From NCBI RefSeq assembly GCF_046764005.1, contig NZ_JBKOFW010000006.1, positions 186,001 through 250,000 on the forward strand: a stretch of 64,000 nt of DNA, written 5' to 3'. The stretch's first letter is position 1. The number at the start of each line of letters is the position of its first letter. The DNA is from Oryzobacter faecalis. Lineage in GTDB: Bacteria > Actinomycetota > Actinomycetes > Actinomycetales > Dermatophilaceae. The notes beneath the pieces are model-generated. The model had not been told where the DNA came from and did no database searches. It saw nothing but the letters and a program-made list of their open reading frames with translations. Positions 23,501 through 31,489 of this stretch are shown here, piece by piece. A program made the translations under genes and the position numbers.

Positions 23501-23607
23501 ACCTCCTCGAGCGTCCGCTCGAGGAGGCCGGCGCGCTGACCGGCGCGGACGGCGACCTCGTCCTGCGGCCGTTCCAGATCGTCACCCTGCGCCTGCGGAG
23601 GGCCTGA
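20542..23607 (+). CDS. Alpha-mannosidase, glycoside hydrolase family 38
   Basis: A 1021-residue GH38 alpha-mannosidase that removes terminal alpha-linked mannose with retention. The zinc-site motif GHAHIDSAWLW gives His265 and Asp267. The nucleophile is Asp377 in WLPDSFGYTAAMPQI. A further zinc ligand is the His of QQFHDILPGSS near 581. The N-terminal accessory domain, catalytic barrel, three-helix bundle and C-terminal beta domains are all present, so the length is full. There is no signal peptide, so it acts in the cytoplasm on imported oligosaccharides. GTG 20542 gives the family N-terminus MHD. Operon position after the sugar importer and under a ROK regulator supports use of mannans or mannosylated glycans from the environment. 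Confidence 0.95.
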   Translation: MHDNSHLVTMRVDRFVRERLLPHTHRRRHPLEVRQWVVPGEPVPFAEAVSEHFEPVSPGTAWGRPWGTTWFRATGTVPQGWGGDGTRLEVVADIGYSEAHPGFQAEATAYRPDGTVVKGLHPRNRYLAVPDVSEDGAVDVLLEASSNPDVAGGGSFTFEPTPFGDLRTAGDAPLYRLGRVDVVELDIAVWELLQDVVALRGLVDELPREGSRRAAVLRALEDAVDAVDPDDVSGTAADGRAALAPALGAPADASAHRVLAVGHAHIDSAWLWPTRETARKCARTFANVLALMDEDDDLVFACSSAQQYAWVRDAQPELFERIRERVREGRFVPVGGMWVESDTNMPGGEALARQLVAGKRFFLEELGVEPEDVWLPDSFGYTAAMPQIALAAGSRWFLTQKPSWNETNRMPHHTFWWEGIDGSRVFTHFPPADTYNSDVSATDLARAERNFAEKGRASLSLLPFGYGDGGGGPTREMLAAAHRTADLEGSPRVELGDPHDFFRRAEEEYPGAPVWTGEMYLEFHRGTYTSQARTKRGNRRSEHLLREAELWATTAAVHTGAAYPYDELEGAWHTVLLQQFHDILPGSSIAWVHREAEANYARVAETLEGLIAASLGDLAGPGEATVAFNAAPHRHGEVPALGATVRPEGGSPTVPVRVEDASDSATGGWVLDNGLVRVVVDRDGLLASVLDLRAGGREVLAPGARGALLQLHRDTPTQWDAWDVDEHYRRHTTDLTDADSVELLEKGPHRAALRAIRRFGSSRVEQVIALEADSAVVGVELDVDWRERQKLLKLAFPLDVHADRAASEIQFGHVVRPTHANTSWDAARFETCAHRWVHVGEAGYGAAVVNDSTYGHDVGRSARSDGRAAPGTTTTVRLSLLRAPLYPDPEADQGGHRLRAGLVVGAQVPEAVVEGYRANLPVREVRGGSAPAPVLTVEGDDGIVVEAVKLAEDRSGDVVVRLYEAHGGRAAGRVVPGFACSGIEETDLLERPLEEAGALTGADGDLVLRPFQIVTLRLRRA

Positions 23608-23648
23608 GACGTCTGGCCGGTGTCGGTGCCGGGTGGGAGGATCCGGCC

Positions 23649-25184
23649 ATGACACCGGTCGACGAGCGCGCACTGCCCGCCCCCGACGGCAGCACCGGGC
23701 TCGACCCGGACGACTGGGACTCCTTCCGCTCGCTCGCGCACCGGGTCGTCGACGACCTCGTCGACCACCTGGCGACGCGGCGGGACCAGCCCGTGTGGCG
23801 TCCCATGCCCGACGACGTCCGGGCGTCGTTCGACTCCCCACTCCCCCGCGCCGCAGCAGGGGCGGCGGAGGCGTACGCCGCGGTCAGCGAGCGGGTCGTC
23901 CCGTACTCGATGGGCAACGACCACCCCCGGTTCTGGGGCTGGTACATGGGGGCGGGCAACCCCGTCGGCAACCTCGCCGACCTCGTCGCGAGCGTCCTCA
24001 ACCCCAACCTCGGCGGGGCCGACCACGCGCCCGTCCTCGTCGAGCAGCAGGTCGTGCGCTGGTGCGCCGAGGCGGCGGGCTACCCCACGTCGGCCAGCGG
24101 ACTGCTCGTCGGCGGGGCGTCCGAGGCGAACATGGTCGGCCTCGCGGTGGCCCGTTCGGCCCGGATCGGCCCCTCCCTGCGCCAGGTGGGCCTCCCCCGC
24201 GACCGCCGTTTCGCGGTCTACGCCTCGAGCGAGGTGCACAGCTGCCACCGCAAGAGCTGTGAGCTCCTCGGGTTCGGGGCCTCGGCCCTGCGCACCGTCC
24301 CCGTCCGCGCCGACTTCACCCTCGACGTCGACGCCGTCGCCGCGGCCATCGCCGCCGACCGAGCCGCCGGCATCGAACCGCTCGCGGTGGTCGCCAGCGC
24401 GGGCACGGTGAACACCGGGGCGGTCGACGACCTCGAGGCCGTCGCCGACCTGTGCGAGCGGGAGCACCTCTGGTTCCACGTCGACGGCGCCATCGGCGGG
24501 TTCCTCGCGCTCAGCGGCTCGGGCGACGCGGTGCGCGGCATCGAGCGGGCCGACTCCGTCGCCCTCGACCTCCACAAGTGGATGCAGGCCCCCATCGACG
24601 TCGGGCTCGTCCTCGTCCGCCACGAGCCGGACCACCGGCAGGCGTTCTCCGTCGTCCCCGACTACCTTGCCCACGCCCAGCGCGGCATCGCGGCCGGCGA
24701 GGTGTGGTTCTCCGAGTACGGCCTCGCCCTCTCGCGCGGGTTCCGCGCCCTGCGGGTCTGGATGGCGTTCACGGCCTACGGCGCCGACGCGTTCGGGGCG
24801 GTCATGGACCGCACCACCGCCCAGGCCCACCGGCTGGCCGGGCTCGTCGACGACCACCCCGAGGTCGAGCGGCTCGCGCCGGTCGGGTGCGACATCGTCT
24901 GCCTGCGCTACACGGCACCCGGGCTCGACGACGCCGCCCTCGACGCGGTCAACCACGAGGTCGTCATCCGGGTGCAGGAGAGCGGCGTCGCGATCGTCAC
25001 CGACACGGTGCTGCGCGGGGTCGTCGCCGTGCGCGTCGCCATCGGCAACCACCGCACCCGCGACGACGACCTCGACCTCTTCCTCGCCGAGCTCGTCCGG
25101 CACGGGCGCGACGTCGTCGCCGGGCTCACCACCAGCCCTGCTTCCGCGCCCAGCGCAGGAGGTACAGCGACAGACCGGTCATGA
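23649..25184 (+). CDS. PLP-dependent decarboxylase/aminotransferase-fold enzyme
   Basis: A 511-residue group II decarboxylase-like enzyme. The PLP lysine is in LDLHKWMQAP (Lys310); the Asp that contacts the pyridine nitrogen is in HVDGAIGGF. ENMVGLAV-type and SEVHSCHRKSCELLG segments fit the family that includes aromatic amino acid, glutamate and cysteine sulfinate decarboxylases. NDHPRFWGWYMGAGNPVGNL is the conserved N-terminal substrate loop. The substrate cannot be fixed from sequence alone. Its 3' end overlaps that of the convergent corA gene by 59 bp, so the last 19 codons or so are antisense to CorA's terminal membrane segment. The gene lies 41 bp after the mannosidase and could be cotranscribed with it, though the function appears unrelated. 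Confidence 0.85.
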   Translation: MTPVDERALPAPDGSTGLDPDDWDSFRSLAHRVVDDLVDHLATRRDQPVWRPMPDDVRASFDSPLPRAAAGAAEAYAAVSERVVPYSMGNDHPRFWGWYMGAGNPVGNLADLVASVLNPNLGGADHAPVLVEQQVVRWCAEAAGYPTSASGLLVGGASEANMVGLAVARSARIGPSLRQVGLPRDRRFAVYASSEVHSCHRKSCELLGFGASALRTVPVRADFTLDVDAVAAAIAADRAAGIEPLAVVASAGTVNTGAVDDLEAVADLCEREHLWFHVDGAIGGFLALSGSGDAVRGIERADSVALDLHKWMQAPIDVGLVLVRHEPDHRQAFSVVPDYLAHAQRGIAAGEVWFSEYGLALSRGFRALRVWMAFTAYGADAFGAVMDRTTAQAHRLAGLVDDHPEVERLAPVGCDIVCLRYTAPGLDDAALDAVNHEVVIRVQESGVAIVTDTVLRGVVAVRVAIGNHRTRDDDLDLFLAELVRHGRDVVAGLTTSPASAPSAGGTATDRS

Positions 25185-26127
25185 CGGAGACGATGGCCAG
25201 CACCCAGGGCCAGTGGGTGCGGTCGTTGACGATGACGTTCATGCCGAAGACGCTCGAGATCGCGGCCACCGGCAAGGTGATGGCGGCGATGACGGCCAGC
25301 CGTTCCGCGGCGATGAGCATCCGGGTGTCGGTGCGCGCCCGGTAGAAGTCGGTCACCCCTGCGAGGAACTCCAGCTGGCTCGAGGTGATCCGGGCGAGGC
25401 GGTCGTACTGGTCGCGCAGGTCCTCCAGCAGCCGCGGGTCGGCGCCCTCGGACCGGGAGGTGAGGGTCACGGCCCGCGCGAGGACCTCGGCGCCCTGGGT
25501 GGCCATGGTCCGCACGGTGAGCAGCGTGTGGCGGGTCGTGAAGAGCTCGTCGAGGAACTCCTGCGGGTGGTCGTCGTCGGCCTGCGCCATGACCCGCTGC
25601 TCGAGGGTCCCGACCTCCTGGGCGAACTGGTTGACGAGCCGCTCCTGGACGTTGGTCAGCGACGACACGAGCGCGTAGACGAGCGCGACGGGTCCGTCGG
25701 GCCGCAGCCGGCCGGCGTCGAGCCGCGCGGCGACCTCCTCGGTCTCGCGGACCATCGAGGCCAGCGGGACGACCGGGTTGCGGGGACCGTGGAGGGTGAC
25801 GAGGAACCCGGGCCCGAGGTAGAGGTCGAGCTCGAGGTAGTGGACGTGCCCGCCCGCCCCCGGCTCGGGCCGGTGCAGCGCGAGGTAGAGGACGTCCCCG
25901 TAGTGGTGCAGGCGGGCGATGTGGTTGCGCGACAAGCCGTCCTGGGCCGCCTTGGGGTGGACGCCGAAGACCTCGCGCAGCATCGTCGCGGTCGAGTCGT
26001 CCGGCTCGGGGACGTCGACCCACACCCACCGGGACCCTGCTGCGAGGACGTCGGGTACCGCGTCGACGTCACCCGTCGTCACCGCTCCGGTGCTCGCGTC
26101 CACGACGCGCACCGACATCCCGGTCAT
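25126..26127 (-). CDS. corA: CorA-type magnesium/cobalt channel
   Basis: A 333-residue CorA-family divalent-cation channel. The large N-terminal cytoplasmic domain contains the long helices expected (LVSSLTNVQERLVNQFAQEVG, FLDELFTTRHTLLTVRTMA). It ends in two membrane helices with the signature GMN loop in SSVFGMNVIVN and a short basic tail, RWARKQGWW. The length is close to other CorA proteins. ATG 26127 is preceded by TAGCGT at eight bases, so the message may be leaderless; a second ATG three codons on is possible. It is convergent with the PLP enzyme and overlaps its end. It mediates Mg2+ uptake across the cytoplasmic membrane; Co2+ or Zn2+ transport by some relatives is known. Confidence 0.92.
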   Translation of the reverse strand: MTGMSVRVVDASTGAVTTGDVDAVPDVLAAGSRWVWVDVPEPDDSTATMLREVFGVHPKAAQDGLSRNHIARLHHYGDVLYLALHRPEPGAGGHVHYLELDLYLGPGFLVTLHGPRNPVVPLASMVRETEEVAARLDAGRLRPDGPVALVYALVSSLTNVQERLVNQFAQEVGTLEQRVMAQADDDHPQEFLDELFTTRHTLLTVRTMATQGAEVLARAVTLTSRSEGADPRLLEDLRDQYDRLARITSSQLEFLAGVTDFYRARTDTRMLIAAERLAVIAAITLPVAAISSVFGMNVIVNDRTHWPWVLAIVSVMTGLSLYLLRWARKQGWW

Positions 26128-26135
26128 GACACCGA

Positions 26136-26141
26136 ACGCTA
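26136..26141 (-). promoter_or_regulatory. -10 box upstream of corA
   Basis: TAGCGT on the minus strand, eight bases before the ATG at 26127; it overlaps the 3' end of coaE. Confidence 0.4.
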
Positions 26142-27335
26142 CTGCCCGGTGACCTCGGGGGGCTGCCAGCCGGAGGCCGCCGCCCAGGCGCGGGCCCGCG
26201 CGCCTGCCGCCTCGAACCAGGGCTCCTTGGCCTCCGCGTAGCGGTCGGTCGTCGCGACCCGGCCGGCGAGGGAGGTCTTCATCGCGGCGTAGGCGTCGCG
26301 CTCCTCGGCGTCGGCGCGCAGCCAGTCGCGGAAGACGAGCGCCCACTCCCAGCCCGGGGAGCCGACCTCGCGGACGTGGACGTGGGCCACGCGACCGGGG
26401 TCGCAGGAGCCGTGGAACCGCTTCGGCCACGTCGTGCCGTCGCCGCCGTTGTCGTGCCACTCGCCAGGCAGGCGGACGAACCCCGCGGCCGCCATCGCGT
26501 CGACGAAGTGCGGATCGTCGGCGTCCTCGAGCGACCGGACGCCGAGCTGGAGGTCGACGACGTCCTTCGCGACGAGGTTGGGCACCGCCGTGGACCCGAT
26601 GTGGTCGAAGGTGACGGCGACGTCGCCGACCGCGTGGCGCAGCCGCGCGAGGAGCCGCTTCGCCTGGGCGGGCCACGTCGGGTCCGGCGGGGCGAGGGTC
26701 GGGTGCGCGAGGCGCGACCGGATGCCGTGGCGCAGGTTGGCCTCGAAGGGTTCGAGCCGCTCGTGCCACAGCCGCAGCACGGCGGCGCGCAGCGCCGGGA
26801 CGGTGCCCTCGTTGTCCAGCCACACGTCGGCCGCCGCCCGGCGGGCGTCGTCGTCGGCCTGGGCCACGATGCGGGCCCGGGCGTCGTCCTCGGGCATCCC
26901 GCGCTCGTCGACGAGACGGCTCAGGCGGGTCTGCTCGCCGGCGCCGACGACGACGACCAGGTGGTACTGGGCGCCCATGCGCTTCTCGACGAGCAGGGGC
27001 ATGTCGTGGACGACGACCGCATCCGCGGGAGCCGCCGCGACCAGCTGCTCGGTGCGCGCCCAGATGGCCGGGTGGGTGATGCGCTCGAGGTCGCGCAGCG
27101 CGTCGGGGTCGCCGAACACGAGGCGGCCCAGCGCCGGTCGGTCGAGGGTGCCGTCGTCGGTGAGGACGCCGGTTCCGAAGCGCTCGACGACCGCAGCGAG
27201 CCCCGGGGTGCCCGGCTCGACGACCTCGCGCGCCACGACGTCGGCGTCGACGACGACGGCGCCGAGGGAGGCCAGCTGCGCGGAGACGGTCGACTTGCCC
27301 GACCCGATTCCCCCGGTGAGGCCCACGCGCAGCAT
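26139..27335 (-). CDS. coaE: Dephospho-CoA kinase fused to a GrpB domain
   Basis: A 398-residue two-domain protein. Residues 1 to about 200 are dephospho-CoA kinase, catalysing the last step of coenzyme A synthesis, with the P-loop GGIGSGKS at 8-15 and the VVDADVVAREVV and ITHPAIWAR motifs of the family. Residues about 205-390 are a GrpB/UPF0157 domain of the nucleotidyltransferase-like fold (VTFDHIGSTAVPNLVAKDVVDLQL). This fusion is established in actinobacteria, including M. tuberculosis, where the second domain is thought to help folding or regulate the kinase. ATG 27335 has TAGGGT seven bases upstream, a leaderless start. Cytosolic. Confidence 0.95.
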   Translation of the reverse strand: MLRVGLTGGIGSGKSTVSAQLASLGAVVVDADVVAREVVEPGTPGLAAVVERFGTGVLTDDGTLDRPALGRLVFGDPDALRDLERITHPAIWARTEQLVAAAPADAVVVHDMPLLVEKRMGAQYHLVVVVGAGEQTRLSRLVDERGMPEDDARARIVAQADDDARRAAADVWLDNEGTVPALRAAVLRLWHERLEPFEANLRHGIRSRLAHPTLAPPDPTWPAQAKRLLARLRHAVGDVAVTFDHIGSTAVPNLVAKDVVDLQLGVRSLEDADDPHFVDAMAAAGFVRLPGEWHDNGGDGTTWPKRFHGSCDPGRVAHVHVREVGSPGWEWALVFRDWLRADAEERDAYAAMKTSLAGRVATTDRYAEAKEPWFEAAGARARAWAAASGWQPPEVTGQ

Positions 27336-27342
27336 GCGCCCG

Positions 27343-27348
27343 ACCCTA
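27343..27348 (-). promoter_or_regulatory. -10 box of a leaderless transcript (coaE)
   Basis: TAGGGT on the minus strand followed by seven bases and the ATG at 27335. It overlaps the 3' end of the serine-hydrolase gene. Confidence 0.55.
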
Positions 27349-28500
27349 GTGCGGCGACACGCCGGACCCGACCTCTGTCCGGACGTCGGCCCAGAGGTCG
27401 GCGAGGGCCGCGTCGAACGCCCCGGTGCCGAGCGGTCCGTCGAGACCGCGGTTGGTCAGGAGGACGACCGTGCGCTCGGCCGCGGGCTCCGCGATCCCCA
27501 GGGTGCCGGTGCCACCGCTCCACCCGGCCGACCCCGCGCGGGGGCCCCGCGGGTCGTCGGCGGTCCCGACCGAGACGTGCCAGCCGAACGAGTAGCCGTG
27601 CGGCACGACCCGCCGGCTCGCCGTGAGCTGGACCTCGTCGAGGGCAGCGGTCCGGACGCGGCGAGCGGCCGCGTCGCCGAGCACGGACGGGGCCACGAGC
27701 TCCGCGAGGACGCGGGCGGTGTCGGCGGCGGTCCCCCAGAGCCCGCAGGAGAGGGTGAGCATCCCCGGTTCCTGTGCCCCGTCCGGCTCGATGGCCGTCC
27801 ACCCGTCGCCGTCGTCGTACCAGGCGTCGGCGCGCTGCTCCGCCGGCGGGACGGAGAACCGGAGCGAGGTCGCGCCGAGCGGTCCGGTGAGGCGGTCGGC
27901 GACGAGGCGGTCGAGGGGCACCCCGGTGGCGCGCGCCAGCACGACCGACAGCACGTCGGTCGACGTGTGGTACGCCCAGCCCTCCCCGGGCTGGAAGCCG
28001 AGCGGCAGCTCAGCGAGCCGGGCCAGGAAGGTCGCGTCGTCGATGCCGGGCGCCACGGGCCCGGGGTGCACCCCGGCCTCCCGCATCGCCCGCGCCAAGG
28101 GGGTGTCGTCGAACCGCGTCCCGAGGCCGCTCGTCATCGTCAGGAGGTCGTGGACCGTCACGGGACGGGTGGCCGCGACGGTGTCGTCGAGGGGGCCGTC
28201 CGCAGTGCGCAGCACCCGCACCGCGGCGAGCTCGGGCACCCAGCGCCGGACCTCGTCCTCCGGCACGAGCACGCCCTCGTCGACGAGCACCGACGCGAGC
28301 AGCCCGGCGACGGGCTTGGACAGCGAGGCCAGCCGGTACGAGGTGGACGCCTCGACCGCCCGCCCGCCGTCCGGGGCGGTCACCCCCCGCGTCGCGACCT
28401 CGAGGTCCCCGTCGCGCCCGACGACGGCCACCGAGTAGCCGAGGAGGTCTCCGTCGTCGACGAGGCGGTCGAGGTGCACCAGCGCCGGCAGGAGACCCAC
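27346..28500 (-). CDS. Serine hydrolase of the beta-lactamase/esterase family
   Basis: A 384-residue beta-lactamase-fold serine hydrolase (class C-like/EstB type). The nucleophile motif is SLSKP (S-x-x-K) near residue 55 and the second motif is YHTS (Tyr-x-Ser) near 180. The C-terminal GSAGWSGGTGTLGI stands in for the KTG-type strand motif. No signal peptide is evident, which favours a cytoplasmic esterase or peptidase over a secreted beta-lactamase. GTG 28500 is chosen because it gives the usual N-terminal helix (LVHLDRLVDDGDLLGYSVAVV) and lies just after the stop of the preceding PPOX gene, with which it is likely cotranscribed. The natural substrate is unknown. Confidence 0.85.
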   Translation of the reverse strand: MGLLPALVHLDRLVDDGDLLGYSVAVVGRDGDLEVATRGVTAPDGGRAVEASTSYRLASLSKPVAGLLASVLVDEGVLVPEDEVRRWVPELAAVRVLRTADGPLDDTVAATRPVTVHDLLTMTSGLGTRFDDTPLARAMREAGVHPGPVAPGIDDATFLARLAELPLGFQPGEGWAYHTSTDVLSVVLARATGVPLDRLVADRLTGPLGATSLRFSVPPAEQRADAWYDDGDGWTAIEPDGAQEPGMLTLSCGLWGTAADTARVLAELVAPSVLGDAAARRVRTAALDEVQLTASRRVVPHGYSFGWHVSVGTADDPRGPRAGSAGWSGGTGTLGIAEPAAERTVVLLTNRGLDGPLGTGAFDAALADLWADVRTEVGSGVSPH

Positions 28501-28505
28501 GCCGC

Positions 28506-28973
28506 TCAGCCCTCGGCCAGCCGTGCCGGGAAGCCGCCCGTCGCGACCGGGCCCCAGCGGGTGGGGGTGATCCGCAGCAGCGACTTGCCCTGCGTCACCA
28601 TCGCCGCGCGGTACTCGTCCCAGTCGGGGTGCTCGCCCGAGATGTTCCGGAAGTACTCGACGAAGGGCTCGACGTCGTCGACCGCGTCGACGACCTCGGC
28701 CTCCCCGTCGACCTGGACCCACGGACCGCCGAAGTCGTCGGAGAGGACGACGACGCTGACCCTGGGGTCGCGCCGGGCGTTGACCGTCTTGGCCCGTTCG
28801 GGATAGCTCGTGACGACGATCCGCCCGGCGTCGTCGACACCTCCCGTGACGGGCGAGGCCTGGGGCCTGCCGTCGGCCCGCGTCGTGAGGAGGACGAGGT
28901 GGTGGCGGGGGCGGACGAACTCGAGCAGCTCCTCGAGCTCGACGGCGGTGGTGGTCGCGATGGTCCGTGGCAT
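28506..28973 (-). CDS. PPOX-class, probably F420-dependent, oxidoreductase
   Basis: A 155-residue split-barrel flavin/deazaflavin-binding protein. Features are LVLLTTRADGRPQASPVTG at the N-terminal strand pair, SYPERAKTVNARRDPRVSVVV, which holds the phosphate-binding Lys and Arg region, and a C-terminal PTRWGPVATGGFP. These fit the F420-dependent PPOX subfamily of actinobacteria, which reduce diverse metabolites; the cofactor choice is from family knowledge. It is likely a homodimer in the cytoplasm. ATG 28973 gives the standard length. The serine hydrolase gene follows 5 bp downstream. Confidence 0.85.
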   Translation of the reverse strand: MPRTIATTTAVELEELLEFVRPRHHLVLLTTRADGRPQASPVTGGVDDAGRIVVTSYPERAKTVNARRDPRVSVVVLSDDFGGPWVQVDGEAEVVDAVDDVEPFVEYFRNISGEHPDWDEYRAAMVTQGKSLLRITPTRWGPVATGGFPARLAEG

Positions 28974-29037
28974 GCCCGCCACCCTGCCACGGGGCACCGC
29001 GCGGCGGAGCCGCACGCTCCGGCTGGTGACCAGCGGG

Positions 29038-29043
29038 TAGCCT
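29038..29043 (+). promoter_or_regulatory. -10 box of a leaderless transcript (first acyltransferase)
   Basis: TAGCCT followed by seven bases and the GTG at 29051. Confidence 0.55.
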
Positions 29044-29050
29044 CCCCTGC

Positions 29051-30223
29051 GTGACGAGCCCGCCCGCGCCTGCCGCCGCCGACACGAGGGTCTCGGCCCT
29101 CGACGGGCTGCGGGGCGTGACGATCGTCCTCGTCGTCCTCGGCCACGCCGGGAACCTCGTCTGGCCGACGGCCGCCCTCGACGAGGTCCCCGTGCTGCGC
29201 AGCTTCCTCCACGGTGGGGCGGTCGGCGTGTTCTTCGTCGTCGGCGGCTACATCGTCACGCGGGGCCTCCTGCGGGAGCTCGACCGAGGCACGAGCGACC
29301 CCGTGCGCTTCTACCTGCGCCGGCTCGTGCGCCTCGGCGTCCAGGTCGTCCCGCTGGCCGGGGCCGTCCTCCTCGTCCACGCCGTCGACCCGATCGACCC
29401 GTTCAGCACGCGCGCGACCGTCGAGTCGAGCATCAACCTCGTGACGCACACGACGAACCTGCACGCGGCCACCGACCTGTTGAGCACCCGGTCCGATCTC
29501 GGGCACATGTGGTACCTCGCCGTGCAGCAGCAGGTGTACCTCGTGCTCCCGCTCCTCGTCGTCCTCCTCGGCGGGCGCCGGTGGCTGCTCGCGAGCGTGC
29601 TCGTCGAGGGCGCGGTGGCAAGCGTCCTGTGGCGCCACCACGTCCTGGACACGGCGGGGTGGATCGAGGCGACCGTCTCGACCCTGTGCCGGGCCGACGC
29701 CGTCCTCGTCGGCGCCCTCGTCGCGATCCTCGCCGAGGCGCTGCGACGACGGCGCGGCCTCGGGGCGGGCACCATCGCGGTCGGCGCGCTCGCCCTCCTC
29801 GTCCTCATGGGCACCCTGGGCGAGCTCGGCCAGGAGTTCCTCTACCTGCGGTGGTGGGGCGTGCTGTTCACCATCGCGGCCGCGACCACCGTGCTCGGCA
29901 TCGCCCTCGTGGACCGCCCGACCGTGGTGACGAGGATCCTCTCGCTGCCGGCGCTCACCTGGTTGGGTCGGGCCTCCCTCGCGATCTTCATCTGGCACCT
30001 CCCCCTGTTCTTCCTCGTCCAGCGCCACACGACCGAGTGGACCTGGCCGCCGCGCGCCATCACGACGTTCGCCCTCCTCGCCGGCGTCGTGTGGGTCGCG
30101 CACCGCTACCTCGACGAGCCGGCCCGCAGGTGGCTGCGCGTCCACCTGCGACCAGAGCCCCCGCCGGAGGCCGCCGCGCCTCCCGTCGCCCCGGAGCCGG
30201 CCACGACGGGGACGCGGTCGTGA
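29051..30223 (+). CDS. Membrane acyltransferase (acyltransferase 3/OafA type)
   Basis: A 390-residue integral membrane acyltransferase 3 family protein with about ten helices. The N-terminal signature is SALDGLRGVTIVLVVLGHAG, where the family Arg and His occur, and SDLGHMWYLAVQQQVYLVLP is the second conserved block. IFIWHLPLFFLV near the end is also typical. Such enzymes transfer acetyl or other acyl groups from the cytoplasm to sugars of surface polysaccharides or glycolipids. A Pro/Ala-rich C-terminal tail follows. The GTG start is leaderless-type. The next gene, a paralogue, overlaps by GTGA. Substrate unknown; genes from 35 to 46 kb for glycan assembly suggest a cell-surface target. Confidence 0.9.
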   Translation: MTSPPAPAAADTRVSALDGLRGVTIVLVVLGHAGNLVWPTAALDEVPVLRSFLHGGAVGVFFVVGGYIVTRGLLRELDRGTSDPVRFYLRRLVRLGVQVVPLAGAVLLVHAVDPIDPFSTRATVESSINLVTHTTNLHAATDLLSTRSDLGHMWYLAVQQQVYLVLPLLVVLLGGRRWLLASVLVEGAVASVLWRHHVLDTAGWIEATVSTLCRADAVLVGALVAILAEALRRRRGLGAGTIAVGALALLVLMGTLGELGQEFLYLRWWGVLFTIAAATTVLGIALVDRPTVVTRILSLPALTWLGRASLAIFIWHLPLFFLVQRHTTEWTWPPRAITTFALLAGVVWVAHRYLDEPARRWLRVHLRPEPPPEAAAPPVAPEPATTGTRS

Positions 30224-31407
30224 GCGGGGACGAGGTCGTCGTGTCGCGGCAGAGGGCCCGGGGCTCGGGCCGCTCGTCGGTCCTCGACGGCGTCCGCGGC
30301 GTCGCGATGCTCCTCGTCGTCCTCTCCCACTCGTGGACGGTCTGGCCCGCCGACCGTCGCGGGACCCTCGGCTCGCTCGAGGCCCTGTTCTCCAGCGGCA
30401 GCGTCGCGGTCAGCATCTTCTTCGTCCTCACCGGCTTCCTCGTGACCCGGACCTTCATGGCCCGCCACGACGCCGCGGGCCCGGTCGGCCCGCTCGCGTG
30501 GTTCACCGGCCGCATCCTGCGGATCTCGGTGCAGGTCTGGCTCCTCCTGGCCGCGGTGTACGCGATGGCGCGCCTCGACCCCACCGATCTCACCCCGCCC
30601 GCGGTCACCGAGCGCTCGCTCGTCGCCGCGGCCACCTACACGTGGAACACCTACGTGCGCGACAACGCCCTCTCGGCCCGCTCCGACATCGGCGCGCTGT
30701 ACTTCCTGTGCATCGACGTCCAGGTGCTCAGCGCCTTCCTCGTCGCGTTCCTCCTGCTCGCCCGCGCCCGGCGGCTGCTCACGGGCGGCGTGCTCGTCCT
30801 CCTCGTCGGCTCGTCGGTGTGGCGGGCCCTCGTGTTCGAGCAGGAGGGCTGGTTCCACGCCACGCTCACGACGGTGAGCCGGATGGACGCCATCCTCTGG
30901 GGCATCGCGGCGGCGCTCCTTGTCGAGCGGCTCGTGGCCGTCCGGCGGCGGGGTGCCGCGGTGCTCGGCGCGGCGACCCTCGTGGTCCTCGGCTGCATCG
31001 CGAGCACGGCCTTCTGGGGCCTCGAGGCGTACTTCACCGTCGTCGGCCCGCTGGTCGGGTTCGCCACCGCGCTGCTCGTCCTCGGCGACGCCGCACCGCG
31101 CTCGCACGGCACGTACGCCGACCGCTTCTGGGGCTGGCGCCCGTTCGCCGTGGTCGGGCGGGCCTCGCTCTCGGTGTTCCTCTGGCACATCCCGGTCTTC
31201 GAGGCCGTCGCGCGCCACACGCCGACGTGGCACCCGTTCCCGCGCAGCGTCGTCGCGCTCGTCGTCCTCGCCGCCGTCGTCGTCGTCGTCGAGCGTCTCG
31301 TGGGCCGTCCGGTCACCGCCTTCGTCGGGCGGCTCGCGGGCCACAGCGCCCGCCGGCCGCGTCGAGTGCACCTGCCGTCCGAGCGCCCGCTCGTCCCCAC
31401 CGCCTGA
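30220..31407 (+). CDS. Membrane acyltransferase (acyltransferase 3/OafA type), second copy
   Basis: A 395-residue paralogue of the preceding protein, starting at GTG 30220 in an overlap with its stop. The same blocks are present: SSVLDGVRGVAMLLVVLSHSW at the N-terminus, ARSDIGALYFLCIDVQVLSAF in the middle and LSVFLWHIPVFEAVARHT near the end. In the middle block GHMWY of the first copy is changed to GALYF, so substrate or activity may differ. About ten membrane helices and a basic tail (RRPRRVHLPSERP). It is coupled to the first copy, probably acting on the same glycan. It ends at a strong terminator. Confidence 0.9.
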   Translation: MSGDEVVVSRQRARGSGRSSVLDGVRGVAMLLVVLSHSWTVWPADRRGTLGSLEALFSSGSVAVSIFFVLTGFLVTRTFMARHDAAGPVGPLAWFTGRILRISVQVWLLLAAVYAMARLDPTDLTPPAVTERSLVAAATYTWNTYVRDNALSARSDIGALYFLCIDVQVLSAFLVAFLLLARARRLLTGGVLVLLVGSSVWRALVFEQEGWFHATLTTVSRMDAILWGIAAALLVERLVAVRRRGAAVLGAATLVVLGCIASTAFWGLEAYFTVVGPLVGFATALLVLGDAAPRSHGTYADRFWGWRPFAVVGRASLSVFLWHIPVFEAVARHTPTWHPFPRSVVALVVLAAVVVVVERLVGRPVTAFVGRLAGHSARRPRRVHLPSERPLVPTA

Positions 31408-31415
31408 CCCCCGAT

Positions 31416-31457
31416 GCACCGAGGCCCGGCCCCCTCGTGGGGGCCGGGCCTCGGTGC
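31416..31457. terminator. Strong bidirectional terminator between acyltransferase and rpsA genes
   Basis: A 19-bp perfect stem: GCACCGAGGCCCGGCCCCC (31416-31434) pairs with 31439-31457, leaving a TCGT loop. It lies in the 82-bp gap between converging genes and would stop both. Confidence 0.88.
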
Positions 31458-31489
31458 GGTGAACCGGTGCGCCGTGACGGCGCGGTGGC

